Positions 9,252-19,479 are shown, counted from the first letter of the stretch. The stretch is 64,000 nucleotides of DNA from Prorocentrum cordatum (GCA_963575745.1 CAUYUJ010016152.1:188545-252544); one strand, 5' to 3'. The notes: generated from the letters alone by a model not told the origin. Numbers and translations: made by a program.

Positions 9252-10325
9252 CAGCGACAACAAGCTTTCGTGTCTGGCGGGCAGATGGAACGCAACGTGA
9301 TTGGAATATGAGAAGCAGTTGCTTTAGCGCAGCGTGATCCGTCTTCGTTGCGTTTTCTGTTTTTTTGATTGCGCGAAGGGGTTTAACACGCTGTCGTGGG
9401 AGTGGGCGCAGGCTGTCTTCCAGAAGGCGCGCTTGCCCCCCGCACTTGCGCATGGCATTTTCCAGTTGAGGCGCAATCACACTGCGTGCCTGTGTTTCTC
9501 CGGCCACGTGTTCCCGCCTGCTACCTTCGTCGCGGGATATAGCCAGGGCCAACCCTTGAGCATTTTTGTGTGCATAATCGCCGTCGACCCTTTCTTATGT
9601 CAGGCAGGGCAGTTCCTTGGGGTCACAGGCATTTTGGCTGCGATGACTGGAACATCTCGCTCGCTGCCCGGCAGGCTGCTGAACCGGTGGTGCAGTTGAC
9701 TGGGAACTTCGAGCGAGCGTCCGGTCAAGTGATCAACCCGCGGAAAACAGCCTGGCTACCAAATAGGATGATGACGCCTGAAGAACGGAGCTGGTTGCAC
9801 GGTATCTTCCCTGAGCCCCAAATCGTCCGTCGACACAAATCCTTAGGTTTTTGGTTTGGTCCCGATGCTGTGGAAGCGGATCTTTTTTCGGAGCCCATGG
9901 CGAAACTAAGGCAGCGCTTGGCACTCTTACGGCATACGCGCGCCAGCTTGGGAACGAGACTGCTGGCTTGGAATGTTTTCGCGCTCCCTTTGTTGTCATG
10001 CATAATGAAATTTCACCTGCTCAGCCTGGCAGCCCAAACCGAACTCTGCGAGTTAGCGTTGTCATTCTTGGAACGTGTGCGTTGGTGCCCATTCCAAGTT
10101 TTCTGTCATTCTCGTGGACTCTTCAAAACGTTTGTTGAGGCAGCTGACCCCTTCCTTGCTAATATTGCTGCACTTGTCTCCACGTCTCTCCGTTTGGAGA
10201 GGAGTCGAGGAGTCGGAGCGCGCAGCATTGCAGCATGGAGCGCGGGCGCACTTCGTGCCGGGCAAGGGCCAGCTTTGAGGCCACTCACAAGCTTGCATCC
10301 GCTTTCCATGCTTTTCATGCGATAG
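9252..10325 (+). pseudogene. LINE reverse transcriptase, palm and thumb
   Basis: Motif A is CFFDCAKGFNTLSWEWA near 9355-9405 in one phase, and motif B is AGYSQGQPLS near 9534-9560 in the same phase. Motif C appears as FGCDDWN at 9633-9653 in another phase, so a frameshift lies between B and C. The two catalytic aspartates remain, with Gly-Cys in place of the usual Tyr/Phe-Ala. The thumb follows (GQVINPRKTAWLP, SLGFWFG). A TGA near 9308 and the frame change near 9345 also interrupt it. Copying of element RNA into DNA is the expected role. Confidence 0.65.
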
Positions 10326-11473
10326 CGGGCGCCGCGGCGTCTGACTCTCTGCGCACCAGAGGGCGCGGTGGTAGCAGACGTGCCGGGGAGGCCAGGGCGT
10401 GCCGGCATTTGTATCGTGATATGCATGCGGCCGAGGCACATAGAGCAGAGCTTCTTGTACGCATGCGTCTCCAGGCCCGGGGTTTGAATTGGTGCGCAGT
10501 CAAGAGAAACTTGAGGAAAATGCCGACGAGAATTCCCGGTGGGCACCGCATAGCTAATATGCGGAGGATGCTCAACGGAGAGCTCACGTCTCGCCGGCTG
10601 GCGCCGGTCCTTAGGCGCCCAGTGTTGGCTCGTCCTTTCTGTTTCTGTGAGGAGGGGGATGCTTTGAACCACCGCGATTCTTGCCCAGCGTTGGCGCCAT
10701 TGCAAGCACGATTTCCAGAGCCTTATACCAGCCTTACTTCGCAACAGAGATGGCTGCAAGTTGACCTGCCCAGTGCCTCCATCTTGCACTGCGTTCTCGC
10801 TTTCACCAGCGTGGTTTCCCGCCTGCGAAGGCTATTTATCGAAGGAAAGCTTTTTTTTATATAAAAAAACCTGGTCCAACACGCGAAAAGATTGCGCGCT
10901 GACCCGTGGATCACAGAGGGCCCTGTTAACTCTGATCGGCAGGAACGCCGACAGTTGAGATCCCGCCCGCCTGTCTTCGCACCCGATGCAGTTACATATG
11001 CTTCAGACGGTGCGGCGCGCAATCAGGGCACTGGCTCTCCAACTTTAGCCAGCTCTGGGAGCGTTCGCTACGAGCCAGGAGCGCGACGCATAGCGGCGCG
11101 TTTGGGGCGATTCCTCGGAGATGTCACGAACAATTATGCTGAATATGCAGGTCTTCTTGAGTGTCTCCGGCACGCGTCCGAGTTACCAGCTCCACGGATT
11201 GTTTTCTGCATAGACTCGCTTCTCGTTGCAGGGCAAGTCCAAGGAGCATGGAGATGCTTGGAGCCCTCGTTGCGGGCGTTGCACGAAGAGGCGCTGGGGA
11301 TTTTGGCGGCCCTCCGGGCACGAAGCGGCGTCCTCGAGGTCAGAGTGCAACGTGTTTACCGGGGGCACAACACCGACGCAGACGGCGTCTGCAATGAAGT
11401 TTTGGATAGGGTGATGGTCGGGATGCCGGCATTAGTTGGTAATTGCCACGTGTCCGTGGGCTGGGGGCCGTGA
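10235..11473 (+). pseudogene. LINE zinc knuckle and RNase H
   Basis: RPFCFCEEGDALNHRDSCP is a CxC-(10)-H-x3-C zinc-knuckle-like motif typical of the region after LINE RT. RNase H follows with all four metal-binding acids: YASDGAARNQG, NNYAEYAGLLECL, FCIDSLLVAG and YRGHNTDADGVCNEVLD. This type removes the RNA strand after first-strand synthesis. One TAA at 10862-10864, inside an A/T slippery run, separates the two domains; otherwise the phase is continuous. The frame ends at 11473 and appears to be the true C terminus of the element's polyprotein. Confidence 0.7.
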
Positions 11474-12218
11474 TCATGGCGCTTGCGCTTGAGCCGGGGC
11501 CGAGGCAAGATACCAGTTGTAAGCATATACTCATGTTGAGGAACTTCAATGGTTTTATGTTCCTCTGATGCACCGATACCGTGACATGCATTTCGGGCCC
11601 CCGAGTTGCCCCTCGCCGAGAGCTTGCGGGAGGGCGTCCGGAGGGCGTCCCGGATGCGAATTCGTGGGAGTTCGTATCTTCCGGGTCCGGGTCCCAGGAC
11701 GCGTTCTGGGCCAGTTTCTGTCCAATCGTCTCGAGGTCTGCCCGCCGCCCCTGCCCTCCCTCGTCTTCCGAGGTGGTGCGTGGCACACCGGTTGGGCGCG
11801 CGAGCTCGGCCCTGCCTCTCCGACGGCGGAGGCTTCGTTTATGCTAGGGAGTGGGCCCCGCGTTACGGTCCACATGTGCTGCAAAGAAGAGAGACGACAC
11901 CTGATCTGCTAGGTCGCTGGCCCCGTCTTACGGCCAACATTTGATATACCTTCATACGTTGCAGACTCCGCACTTTCAGTCTTCCCTTGGACAGCGCATG
12001 TCCACATGATGTATCTTAGCAATTGTCTACACTTTGTGTACGCTTGCGTTTGTAGTCCGGCGGGGACAGCAGACCAGAGGATGCATTAACCCTGTGCTGT
12101 TGCCAAACGAAACACTTAATCTGTACCGCATGACTTTGCCAGTGGGGAGAAAAGAAGAATATAAAAAACACTGCCTTCCGAGGTCCAGTGCGCGGCTCGG
12201 GCCCCCTGCAGGCCTTGG
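11474..12218. other. Non-coding interval, probable LINE 3' flank
   Basis: Nothing recognisable is encoded here. The first 100 bases are probably the 3' untranslated part of the LINE. Open frames of 60-150 codons occur on both strands between 11540 and 11945, but they overlap each other in every phase and show no domain. The last 250 bases are less GC-rich and include an ATATAAAAAACAC stretch near 12160. Confidence 0.5.
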
Positions 12219-12518
12219 ATGAGCCAGCCCCCGAGACCCCTCTCCAGCCGTGGCAGGGTCTGTCTGCAGCGGGCGTCGGTTCGAGTCAATCGCGCCGAGA
12301 TGCAGCTTCAGAAGGTCAAGGCTGCGTGGATCCGTCGCAAGCGTGATTTCGAGAAGGCGGGAAAGAATCTGCGCGAGGCCACTGGGGAGGTGCAGCGCGA
12401 TGAGTCAGAGGGGGCTGCAGCGGCCGAGCAATTCTTGCCCCGCGCAGCTCTGCCAGTTCAGAAAGCAGCCTCTCGTGATGTGCAGCGGATCTTGGACGGC
12501 AAGTTCGGTTGGAGATAA
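12219..12518 (+). CDS. Short coiled-coil-like ORF, possible element leader
   Basis: Ninety-nine codons rich in Lys, Arg, Glu, Ala and Gln, with regularly spaced hydrophobics (MQLQKVKAAWIRRKRDFEKA, then KNLREATGEV), predict a helical, probably coiled-coil peptide. The next 400 bases in a neighbouring phase stay Arg/Glu/Ala-rich, so the original protein was probably longer and has suffered a frameshift near 12515. Helical charged proteins of this kind often precede RT in dinoflagellate elements, so it may be a gag-like leader of the DIRS-like element downstream. This is a position-based guess. Confidence 0.35.
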   Translation: MSQPPRPLSSRGRVCLQRASVRVNRAEMQLQKVKAAWIRRKRDFEKAGKNLREATGEVQRDESEGAAAAEQFLPRAALPVQKAASRDVQRILDGKFGWR

Positions 12519-13132
12519 GTTCGAATCGCGGTTGGAGGTGCCTGAGGTGCCGGGCGAAGGTCGCCAGCTGCTCGACGGGGCCGAGCAGATGCTGCAGAAG
12601 CCTCTGTCGCAGGCAGCCCAGGCGCCACGCGGGGCCCTGCGGGCGAAGACCGACCGGCGCGAGGAGCAGCTCGCGGCCGTTGTCGAGAGGGCGAACAAAA
12701 AAAGAAAGCGCCGGAGGCCCCGCCGCCCGCGGGCGGAGCAGCTGGCAGGGGGCGGGGCGCCGGCAGAGGAGGCAGATCAAATCCCTGACCCAGGTGGTGG
12801 CCAGAGGTCGACCCGTCTACCTGCGGCTGCAGAGGGAGGCGGCAGCCTGGGCCCCCAACGGGCCCGCCTCGAGCGCGAGGTAGAAGGTCCGGCGGGGGGC
12901 TTTCGAGCCAGCGCGGGTCGGGGGAGAGGTATGTGAAGAGCACGTGCACGAGGGCCCCTTCTGGACGGGGCATCCCAGCGAGGGCCCTTCTGAAGGAGAG
13001 GGGCCGCGATATCTTCATTCTTCTTAAACTGCGTCTTCTTTCAGATGCGTGCCGCGAGGTCCTGCGTGAATGGGGTAGATCGGGTTGCCGGGCGGCAGTT
13101 GCGCCGCCCCCCCTCTGGGACCAGACTTGTGA

Positions 13133-14345
13133 ATGCGAGGAGTGCGTCGCCTCGCGTGGCACAACAGTTGGAAAAAGTTCAAGGAAGTGGTGCTGAGAGA
13201 GGATGGCGACGCCTGCGCTCAGGCCTGCGAGGTGCGCAACTACGTGGACCCGCACTTTCGGAAGAAGAAGGAGATGCTGCAGCTTGCCAGGAGGATGGCC
13301 TCGGCGGGTATGCTCTGCCGGGCTTCCGAGAAGGTGGGCGAGGTCGGGCTCTTTTGCGTCGTGAAGAAGGCCGAGATGGTGGGGAGCGAGCCCGAGGTCA
13401 CGCTCCGCATGGCGTTTGACCAGAGGCGCTCCAACACTCGGCGGCGGTCTCCGCCGTGGTGTGCCATGGGGGGAGTGAGCGTCATGTCGTTCTTGGATGT
13501 GTTGGAGGAGACGAAGGAGGGCGGGGTGACCATTCGTTCGACACGGGGGACCTGCCCGACTTCTACTACACGCTCGAGCTGGGGGAAGAATTGGCGCCCT
13601 ACTTCGTGTTGCCGGGGGTCGGTGGAGACGAGCTGGATGCACTCCTCCCGGAAACCTCCCTGCTTCGGGGGAGGGGGTCCTACGTCGGGGTGAAGGTGGC
13701 GCTGATGGGCTTCTCATGGGCGTGTTGGATGGCGCAGACGACCATGGAGGACATCTTCAATGCTGGCCCGCAGGCTGGCTTGAGCTCCTTAGCCGAAGGT
13801 CAGCGGCTAGCCGCGAGGGGTCCTCTTCCTCACCTCAGTCGGGAGCTGCCCGCGGCGCAATGCGAGTACATCGACGACTTCGGGATCATTGGGCTCGATT
13901 TCCCCGTGGTGCCGGGTCAGGCAGAGGTGGCGACGGTGGAGGACATCTGGCCGGGGGCCAAGGCGCTGGTGGTGGCTGCCGGTTTCCAGGTGCACAAGGA
14001 TGCGTGCTCGGAAGCTGCCCGCATGATTGGGGCGATTTCCAGGGCACTCGGCTGGCGCCGAACCAGGACAATATGTGGCCAGCTGTGCTCGGCATCCAGG
14101 AGATCCTGATCAGCAGGCGGGAGTTGCCCGACCCGATCGCCCGTATCGTTGGCATTATGTCTTGGGGCTTCTTGATCTGCCGGGGCGCGCTGAGCATCTT
14201 CTCGGAGGCTTGCGCCTGGTGCATGGAGTTCCAGAGTGGAGCCCGACGCGAAGTGCCGACGGAGGTGTTGAGGGAGCTGGCGGCTGCGGCGGCCATCGCA
14301 CCGTTGGCGTCTGTCGATTTGGCGACGCCCTGGGCCCCACGGTGA
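13133..14345 (+). pseudogene. DIRS-like reverse transcriptase
   Basis: The finger region is read in the first phase: RKKKEMLQLARRMASAGMLC, GLFCVVKK and LRMAFDQRRSN. After a phase change near 13515, DLPDFYYTLELGEELAPYF and VALMGFSWACWMAQ (motif B region) lead to CEYIDDFGII at 13861-13890, where YIDD is the catalytic motif C. A further change near 14030 gives TRLAPNQDNMW and the connection ISRRELPDPIARIVGIMSWG. The catalytic aspartates are intact, so decay is by indels rather than active-site loss. Its role was cDNA synthesis. Confidence 0.7.
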
Positions 14346-15034
14346 TGATGTTCGATGCCAGTCTGCACGGAGGCGCCATCATCTCCACGGTGGCCTCGGT
14401 GGGGGAGCAGCGCCGGGAAGCCCGCCATGCTGTGCGAGGTGGCTGGGCAGTCTGGACTGGCATTTCTTCGTCGTGGGCTGCCGACTTGCGTTGCGAGGGC
14501 GAGGCCTTCATGCGCGTGGGCGACGTTACCAGATGGAAGGAGGTCGTGCGTTGGCGCTGGGAGGAGAAGGGACACATCAACCTGCTCGAGATGCGCACGG
14601 GCGTGGCTGCGGCGAGGCACTCCGCTCGCAGTCGCGCAAGCTGGGGGAGGAGGCACCTGCAGATCACCGACTCGATGGTCTGCCTTGGCGGCTTCAGCAA
14701 GGGCAGGTCCGCCAGTCGGCCTTTCCTGATCCTCTGCAAGCGGATGGCCGCCCTCGACCTCGGGTGCGGCATGCGCGAGTACTGGCGTTGGGCGCCTTCG
14801 GTCGGGAACCACAGCGACGGGCCGAGCCGAGGGTCCCCGATCGGAGAGGCCCCCAAGGAGCGGCGGATGGACGAGCAGGCGTTGCCGGAGAAGGTGTCCC
14901 AGAAGATCGAGGCCCTCGCGGATGTGGCGGAGATCGGCCCGTTCCAGCCGCTCAGAATGGGAGTATCGGTGCCCGTGAAGGTGCTGCGCTTCATGCATCT
15001 CTGCAGTGGGCGCGCGCGTGCCGGGGACTTGGAG
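14336..15034 (+). pseudogene. DIRS-like RNase H domain
   Basis: The domain begins with MMFDASLHGGAIIST (first catalytic Asp), then GHINLLEMRTGVAAARH (Glu) and LQITDSMVCLGGFSKGRSAS (Asp), and ends with WAPSVGNHSDGPSRG (His/Asn-Asp). These four blocks in this spacing are diagnostic of the RNase H that follows RT in DIRS elements. The phase is continuous through the whole domain and into the methyltransferase-like segment. Confidence 0.7.
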
Positions 15035-15840
15035 GACTGACTGATCAGGATCGCGGCGGCGAGAGGCTACCTGCTGATCTGCGCCAGCGCGGACAAGGGC
15101 TTCGGGGCGAAGTTCGACCTGACGGACGAGGTGAACGTTCGACGGCTGGAGCTGCTGGCGGAGATGGAGGCGGACGGTGGACACTCGGGCCCGTCGTGTT
15201 CGACGTGGTCTCGGGTTCGGTTCCAGCCAGGCGGACCGCCGCCCCTCCGCCTGCGACATCAGTTGCGGGGTCGGCCAGGTCTACGAGCGGACGATGCGAG
15301 GAAGGTGAGGCTCGGGAACGTGCAGCTGGCGAGCAGCCTGAGGATCTTGAAGCCCATCGGTGCGAAGGGCGGCTCACTTTCGATCGAACATCCTGCCGAT
15401 CCCGGGTGCCCGCCCTTCCCGTCGATCTTCATAGCGAAGGAGTTGATGGACTGGGCGGTCGAGGTGGGCGCCTGCCGCGTGACGTTTCCGCAGTGCATGG
15501 GGCTGCGCTGCTCTCAAGAAGACGACCCTCGCGGGCGCCGCCAGCCAGATGGAGAGGTTCGTGCGCCCGTGCGAGCATTCGCAGCACAGCGCGAGTCTCT
15601 GTGGCAAGGACGCGCGGGGATGCTTTCGGACGAGGGTCACGCAGGCGTACTCGTCCGAGTTCTGCGAGATGCTGGCGAGGTGTCGCGTGGACGCCATGCT
15701 GGCCATGCAGGAGCGACGGGAGGCCGATCTCACCGGGAGGGCCGTGGAGCAGCTGATCGCGGAGCCCGTGGAGCGCAGGCGCCGGGGCGAGTCGACGCTG
15801 GAGGCCCTGCCCTCGGCGTTCCTCGAGGCGCCGGGTTGAT
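14985..15840 (+). pseudogene. Methyltransferase-like domain of the DIRS-like element
   Basis: FMHLCSGRARAGDLED, then a TGA at 15038-15040 where Trp is likely (LED-W-LIRIAAARGY), then DKGFGAKFDLTDE, GPSCSTWSRVRFQPGGPPP (15188-15240), GGSLSIEHPADPGCPPFPS and, after a phase change near 15525, VRPCEHSQHSASLCGKDARG. The Pro-Ser-Cys-Ser-Thr-Trp motif resembles the PC motif of cytosine C5 methyltransferases, and the IEHP block resembles their ENV motif. DIRS elements are known to carry methyltransferase-like genes of unclear use. The frame stops at 15837-15839. Confidence 0.55.
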
Positions 15841-16094
15841 CGAGCGAGCCGCCCCCCGGGCCGCAGGAGCCTTCGAAGAGGGCGTTGGCACGTGGAGGAG
15901 CTGTTCCAGTTCACACGCCCCATGGGCGCGCCCCCCGTCTTCGGTCTGGATGCGGGTCTTGGTTCGCGCGCTGCTTTCTACTACATCGACTGCCGTGGCG
16001 GAGGAGCGACTTCGGCATCGTGCGTCACAGCGCAAGATGGGCCACGCGCGTGGCAGGAATGAGGCGGAGCGGTCTCACTCTTCTGGCAGACCTA

Positions 16095-17039
16095 CTACGA
16101 GGGGGGGCACGCACGGGCTGACTCTGCTGCCCTTTTCGGTCTCCACAAAGACGGCGTTGGGATGCTACGTGCCGAACGTGCGCCGCTTCCTGGGGTTTGC
16201 TCAGGAGCTGAACCTGCCCATGATGAGGCGAGCGAAGATCGACGACTCGGTCCTGTGCTACTTGGACCGTCGAGGTGGGTCTGGTGCGTGGGCTAGCCTA
16301 CGCGTGGCCAGAGCTGTCGACGGGCCTGTCAAGATCCCACCGTGCCCTCCGAGCTTGGCATCGTCAGCGTGTGGCGGGCAAGGGAGGACCTCAGCCGCTG
16401 GAGTTGTGGGCGGTGCTGGACGAAGCCATGGGGCTGGCCGGCGACGACGAGGCAGCCGACGCTGCGGAGCTCGCCCTCGACGCCTCCCTCAGGTCGGCGG
16501 AGCTGTTCGGCCTGCGCGCGGCAGACGTCGTGATCGACGTGGACGCGGAGGGCAAGCAGGTGGTGGCGATCAGCCTCGGAGTCGCGGAGCGCGGAGAGAG
16601 GGCGAAGACGGGCATGAGGCAGGGCGCGCTCATCGACCGCGAGCACGTGGCCGAGGTGCTCGTCCGGAAGAAGGCGGAGAGGGCGCCGTCCGACCGGGTC
16701 TTCAGCTGCTCGGTGGACGCGTACCGCCGCGCCTTGCGGCGCGCCTGTGACGACATCGGCGTGGCCAGTTTTCCCCCGCATGCAGCTCGGCACTCTGGAC
16801 CAAGCCACGATGCATCGACTGGCTACCAGAGTGCGTGGGCTATCCAGAGGCGTGGGCGCTGGGCTTCCGAGAAGAGTGTGCTGCGCTACATGAAGACCCG
16901 CGCGCTGGTAGCGGCCCGTGCCGCTCTGCCGTCTGAAGTGTTGGAGCGAGGCGCGGAGCTGCTCAAGAAGCAGCTGGCCCGCCCATCCAAAGCCAGAGAG
17001 CGACGGCACGTCGGGGGCACAAGTGGTGTTTCCGGGTGA
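16095..17039 (+). pseudogene. Tyrosine recombinase of the DIRS-like element
   Basis: An N-terminal core-binding part (GGTHGLTLLPFSVSTKTALG through KIDDSVLCYL) is read in one phase to about 16268, and the catalytic part in another from 16275. Numbered from 16275, the residues are Arg73 (SLRSAELFGLR), Lys111 (RAKTG), His169 and Arg172 (HAARHSG), Trp196 (GRW) and the nucleophile Tyr205 (RYMK). All the catalytic residues of a site-specific tyrosine recombinase are therefore present, although a frameshift separates the two halves. It would integrate circular cDNA without an integrase or target-site duplication. Fifty-four base pairs of direct repeat overlap its last ten codons. Confidence 0.75.
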
Positions 17040-17154
17040 AAGAAACCAGAAGAGCCACCCGGCGCGTCGCTGTGTAGAATGCCGGTGAGTGACAGCGCGC
17101 CGGGGGCACAAGTGGTGTTACCGGGCGAAATATACCGGAGGGGCCACCCGGCGC
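17012..17154. repeat. Two 54-bp direct repeats at the recombinase 3' end
   Basis: Copy one is 17012-17065 and copy two 17101-17154. Both begin CGGGGGCACAAGTGGTGTT and end with CCACCCGGCGC. Copy one contains a perfect 7-bp inverted repeat, CCGGGTG at 17032-17038 and CACCCGG at 17056-17062; copy two has a one-base mismatch in that stem. The position right at the end of the recombinase frame suggests part of the element's terminal structure or a recombination site. Confidence 0.7.
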
Positions 17155-17637
17155 AAAATACTCGTGATGAGTTCTGGACGTGAGAATTTGGAGGCGGCTG
17201 GCGTGGCGTTCGATGCCCCGCCCACCCTGGCCCCGCACGCCCCGCTATCTGGGCGCCGTTGCCAGGCGAGCGGTGGCGTGGGACAAAGACGGCGGCGCCC
17301 TCGACCTCAGGGCGGCCGCCGCGGTCGAATGCAGCCGCCGCCTCGGCGGCACCTTGTTTTGTTCACGTGTCAGGAAAATATCAGGTGACATTCCAGCTGG
17401 CTGGCGCCGCATCTGTGCGCTGTAGCATGCAATGATTTTTCTGGCCCTCGTCTTTCTCACCTTCCCGCCCCCCGCCCCCCAAGCGGTCGGCTGGGGGGCG
17501 GGGGCCCGGGCGGCGTCGGGGGCCGCCCAAAGCAGGACAGCGTGCGATTTGCGTTCTCCGCTCTAGTTCCCCCCCCTCCTTTCCTTCTTCCTTCTCTCCG
17601 CCCGCGTTCCCCCTCGCAGTTCTGCAGGGGCAAGGGC
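17155..17637. other. GC-rich interval with the first of two ~120-bp repeats
   Basis: No gene is recognised. It contains the first repeat copy at 17291-17412 and a C/T-rich block at 17460-17630. Frames here are short and overlap on both strands. Confidence 0.5.
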
Positions 17638-17751
17638 GGCGGCGCCCTCGACCTCAGGGTGGCCGCCGCGGTCGAATCCAGCCGCCGCCTCGCGGCATCT
17701 TGTTCACGTGTCAGGAACATATCGTGATATTCCAGCTGGCTGGCGCCGCAT
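17291..17751. repeat. Direct repeat pair, ~115-122 bp, 347 bp apart
   Basis: Copy one (17291-17412) and copy two (17638-17751) share GGCGGCGCCCTCGACCTCAG, GGCCGCCGCGGTCGAAT, TTGTTCACGTGTCAGGAA and TTCCAGCTGGCTGGCGCCGC in the same order with small gaps. They flank about 225 bp containing a C/T-rich block. They may be terminal repeats of a short non-autonomous element or a tandem duplication of the DIRS-like tail. Confidence 0.7.
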
Positions 17752-18045
17752 ATCCGCCGCCCTGTGTTTAGGTGAGATTTTGGGCGGGGGCCTCTCAACA
17801 TTGGTTGCCGCCGTTGGGCCTACAGCAGTTAGCTGATTTTTATGCGCTTGTCGAGCAGAAAGTGCGTTGGCCCCGGCAGGCCCCGGCGGCGCTTGTCGCG
17901 CTCCAAGTCAAAGACGGGGACTCCGACCGAGCGCTTGGCCCGCTGGCTTTGGTGGTCCGCTTGTGGGGGGGACTGCGAACCTCGGACCGGGCGGCTGGAC
18001 CAGCCCTCGCGGGCTGTTCTGCATTGCACGTTGCTTCCTTGAGAT

Positions 18046-18819
18046 TTGTTCAGAGGTGAACAAGCAGCGCGCTCTTCTGTGCCTGACCATCGGAGCGCGA
18101 ACTTGCTCTGGGCTGTGGAAAGTTGTTACGATCGTCTCCGCTGTGACTTGATTCTGGACCGCGCTATGGCACCTGAGTTTCCTCCGTGCTATCTGGATCT
18201 GGAGCTCCAGGTCCACGTGGCCACCGGGTTTTCGATGCGCAGCCAGGTGTGCCCCTTCATACCAGGCAGCAGTAGTGCAGTTGATTTCGGCAGGGCGGCC
18301 CTTCATTTCGTCTGCAGAAAAAATAGCGACGGGCAGGCCCCCGTCATTTTGGTAGACGACATTGCGCAGTGCCTATATGGGGATAGTAACTGAGGTTTTG
18401 CTGAGCTTTCGAAGCTGGGCCTTGATTTGGTCCGAGGCCTGCGCGTGATTAAGTTGCAGATTGCTCCGAAATCGGCCATCATCTCCTCGTCCTGGGTTTT
18501 GGCTGCGGGACTCAAGGACCTCTTCAGCGGGCATGGCATCCGCGTTCAGGGCATGCGAGTTGCAGCGGGTCTGGGCATTGACCAAGGCCAGGTGAAGGCA
18601 TCGCGACCCAAGCAGGCCAACAGGAGGGCCGGGGCCAACCGTGGGTTGCAAAGGCTGGGTAAGCTGGTTGCAGGCAACAGGCCGTGCAATACATGGGCGC
18701 GAAAGATGGCTTTGACTTCGGCTTGCTCCAAAGCTAGATATCCAGATGAGGTCCGCGGCACCCCGCCCAGAGTTGCCCTTGGTCGGTGGAGCTTGGTTTC
18801 CAATTTCAACCCATGCTAG
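18046..18819 (+). pseudogene. Reverse transcriptase fragment with VDD catalytic motif
   Basis: The first phase reads LRCDLILDRAMAPEFPPCYL, LDLELQVHVATGFSMRSQ and PVILVDDIAQCLYGD, where VDD at 18352-18360 is the catalytic motif. A TGA at about 18391 and a phase change follow. Then LQIAPKSAIISSSWVLAAGL, RVQGMRVAAGLGID and PDEVRGTPPR form the thumb. The order and spacing of these blocks fit a dinoflagellate LINE RT. The part upstream of 18046 (from about 17800) is probably the finger region but is too decayed to assign. Confidence 0.5.
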
Positions 18820-19479
18820 TTTCGACGCCGAGAAGGCGAGGCGAGCATGGCGTAGAGCCGCAGCAGAGCTGGAACCCAAGACGGCAGGACATAGATGGCG
18901 AAGCGTAGGCACCCCTGTGTCTGCCGCGATCGCCACTCTGCTGGATGCGGGTTGGAAGCCTTTGGGGCCCTGGGGTTGGGGGAGTGACCTGGGCGGGCGA
19001 TTCGCGATCTCATGAACCATGCTCGGGCGAGGCAAGGTTGACTCCGCTGATCATCGCGAGCAACGCCAGCTCTGGGAAGCTGCTGCAGCCAACTCGTGGA
19101 ACGGGTCAGGCTTACGGGCAATGCCAGACTCGTGCGATTTCAAATTCCAGATGAGGTCGCTGGCCAAAAGGGCAATCAGGAGTGGGGAGGGATCGCGCGG
19201 GCCGTGGCGACCGACGGCAGTCGGCCACGCGCGAGGCCACAATAATGTGGTCTCACCCAGGACCGCCCCGGTAAGGGATGTGGGGAGTTGGCGGGGCGCG
19301 ACGCGCGCCGTGCCTGGAGCTGCCCGAAGAATGGCGATTTCTCTAAGGTCTCGGATTTCGTGCGAGGGCGAGCCCTGCCTGATTGGGTGAGTCATCCAAG
19401 CTTCTGGCTTCGAGGGCTGACGCCGAGCAGCTGGGCCGCCGCCCCCCTCCCCCCCCCGCCCGAAGGCGAGGAGTTCCGG

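Larger units (their letters stand above)
4950..11473 (+). mobile_element. LINE-like non-LTR retrotransposon, decayed
   Basis: The parts lie in the order expected of a non-LTR element: an IGEASHPGP leader (5000-5026), an unknown ORF1, an AP-type endonuclease, reverse transcriptase, a cysteine/histidine knuckle and RNase H. Most domains are still readable and keep their catalytic residues. Reading passes through a stop at 7609-7611, a TAATG overlap at 8197-8201, stops at 9249-9251 and near 9308, and frame changes near 9345, between motif B and motif C (about 9560-9630) and near 10300. Element ends are not resolved: I see no target-site duplication, and the 3' flank has no clear poly-A. The leader motif is one I associate with dinoflagellate retroelements. 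Confidence 0.75.
12930..17154 (+). mobile_element. DIRS-like tyrosine-recombinase retroelement, decayed
   Basis: Domain order is RT, RNase H, methyltransferase-like domain and tyrosine recombinase, which is the DIRS arrangement. Every domain keeps its key residues, yet reading from end to end needs at least six phase changes (near 13515, 14030, 14340, 15525, 15845 and 16268) and passes a TGA at 15038-15040. Two 54-bp direct repeats lie at the 3' end. Start and terminal repeats are not resolved. The long antisense frames through this region are shadows created by its GC bias. Confidence 0.75.

Noticed and set aside
12520-12545. GTTCGAATC motif resembling a tRNA T-loop
   Set aside because: No acceptor, D or anticodon stems can be folded around it; likewise GGTTCGAGTC near 12278. 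I found no convincing tRNA, rRNA or snRNA gene.
12458-13717. 419-codon minus-strand frame
   Set aside because: Antisense of the leader and RT of the DIRS-like element; Pro/Arg-rich with no domain.
13886-15259. 457-codon minus-strand frame
   Set aside because: Antisense shadow of RT and RNase H, whose catalytic motifs are on the plus strand.
14473-15756. 427-codon plus-strand frame rich in Arg and Gly
   Set aside because: Wrong phase: the RNase H and methyltransferase-like motifs read in the neighbouring phase.
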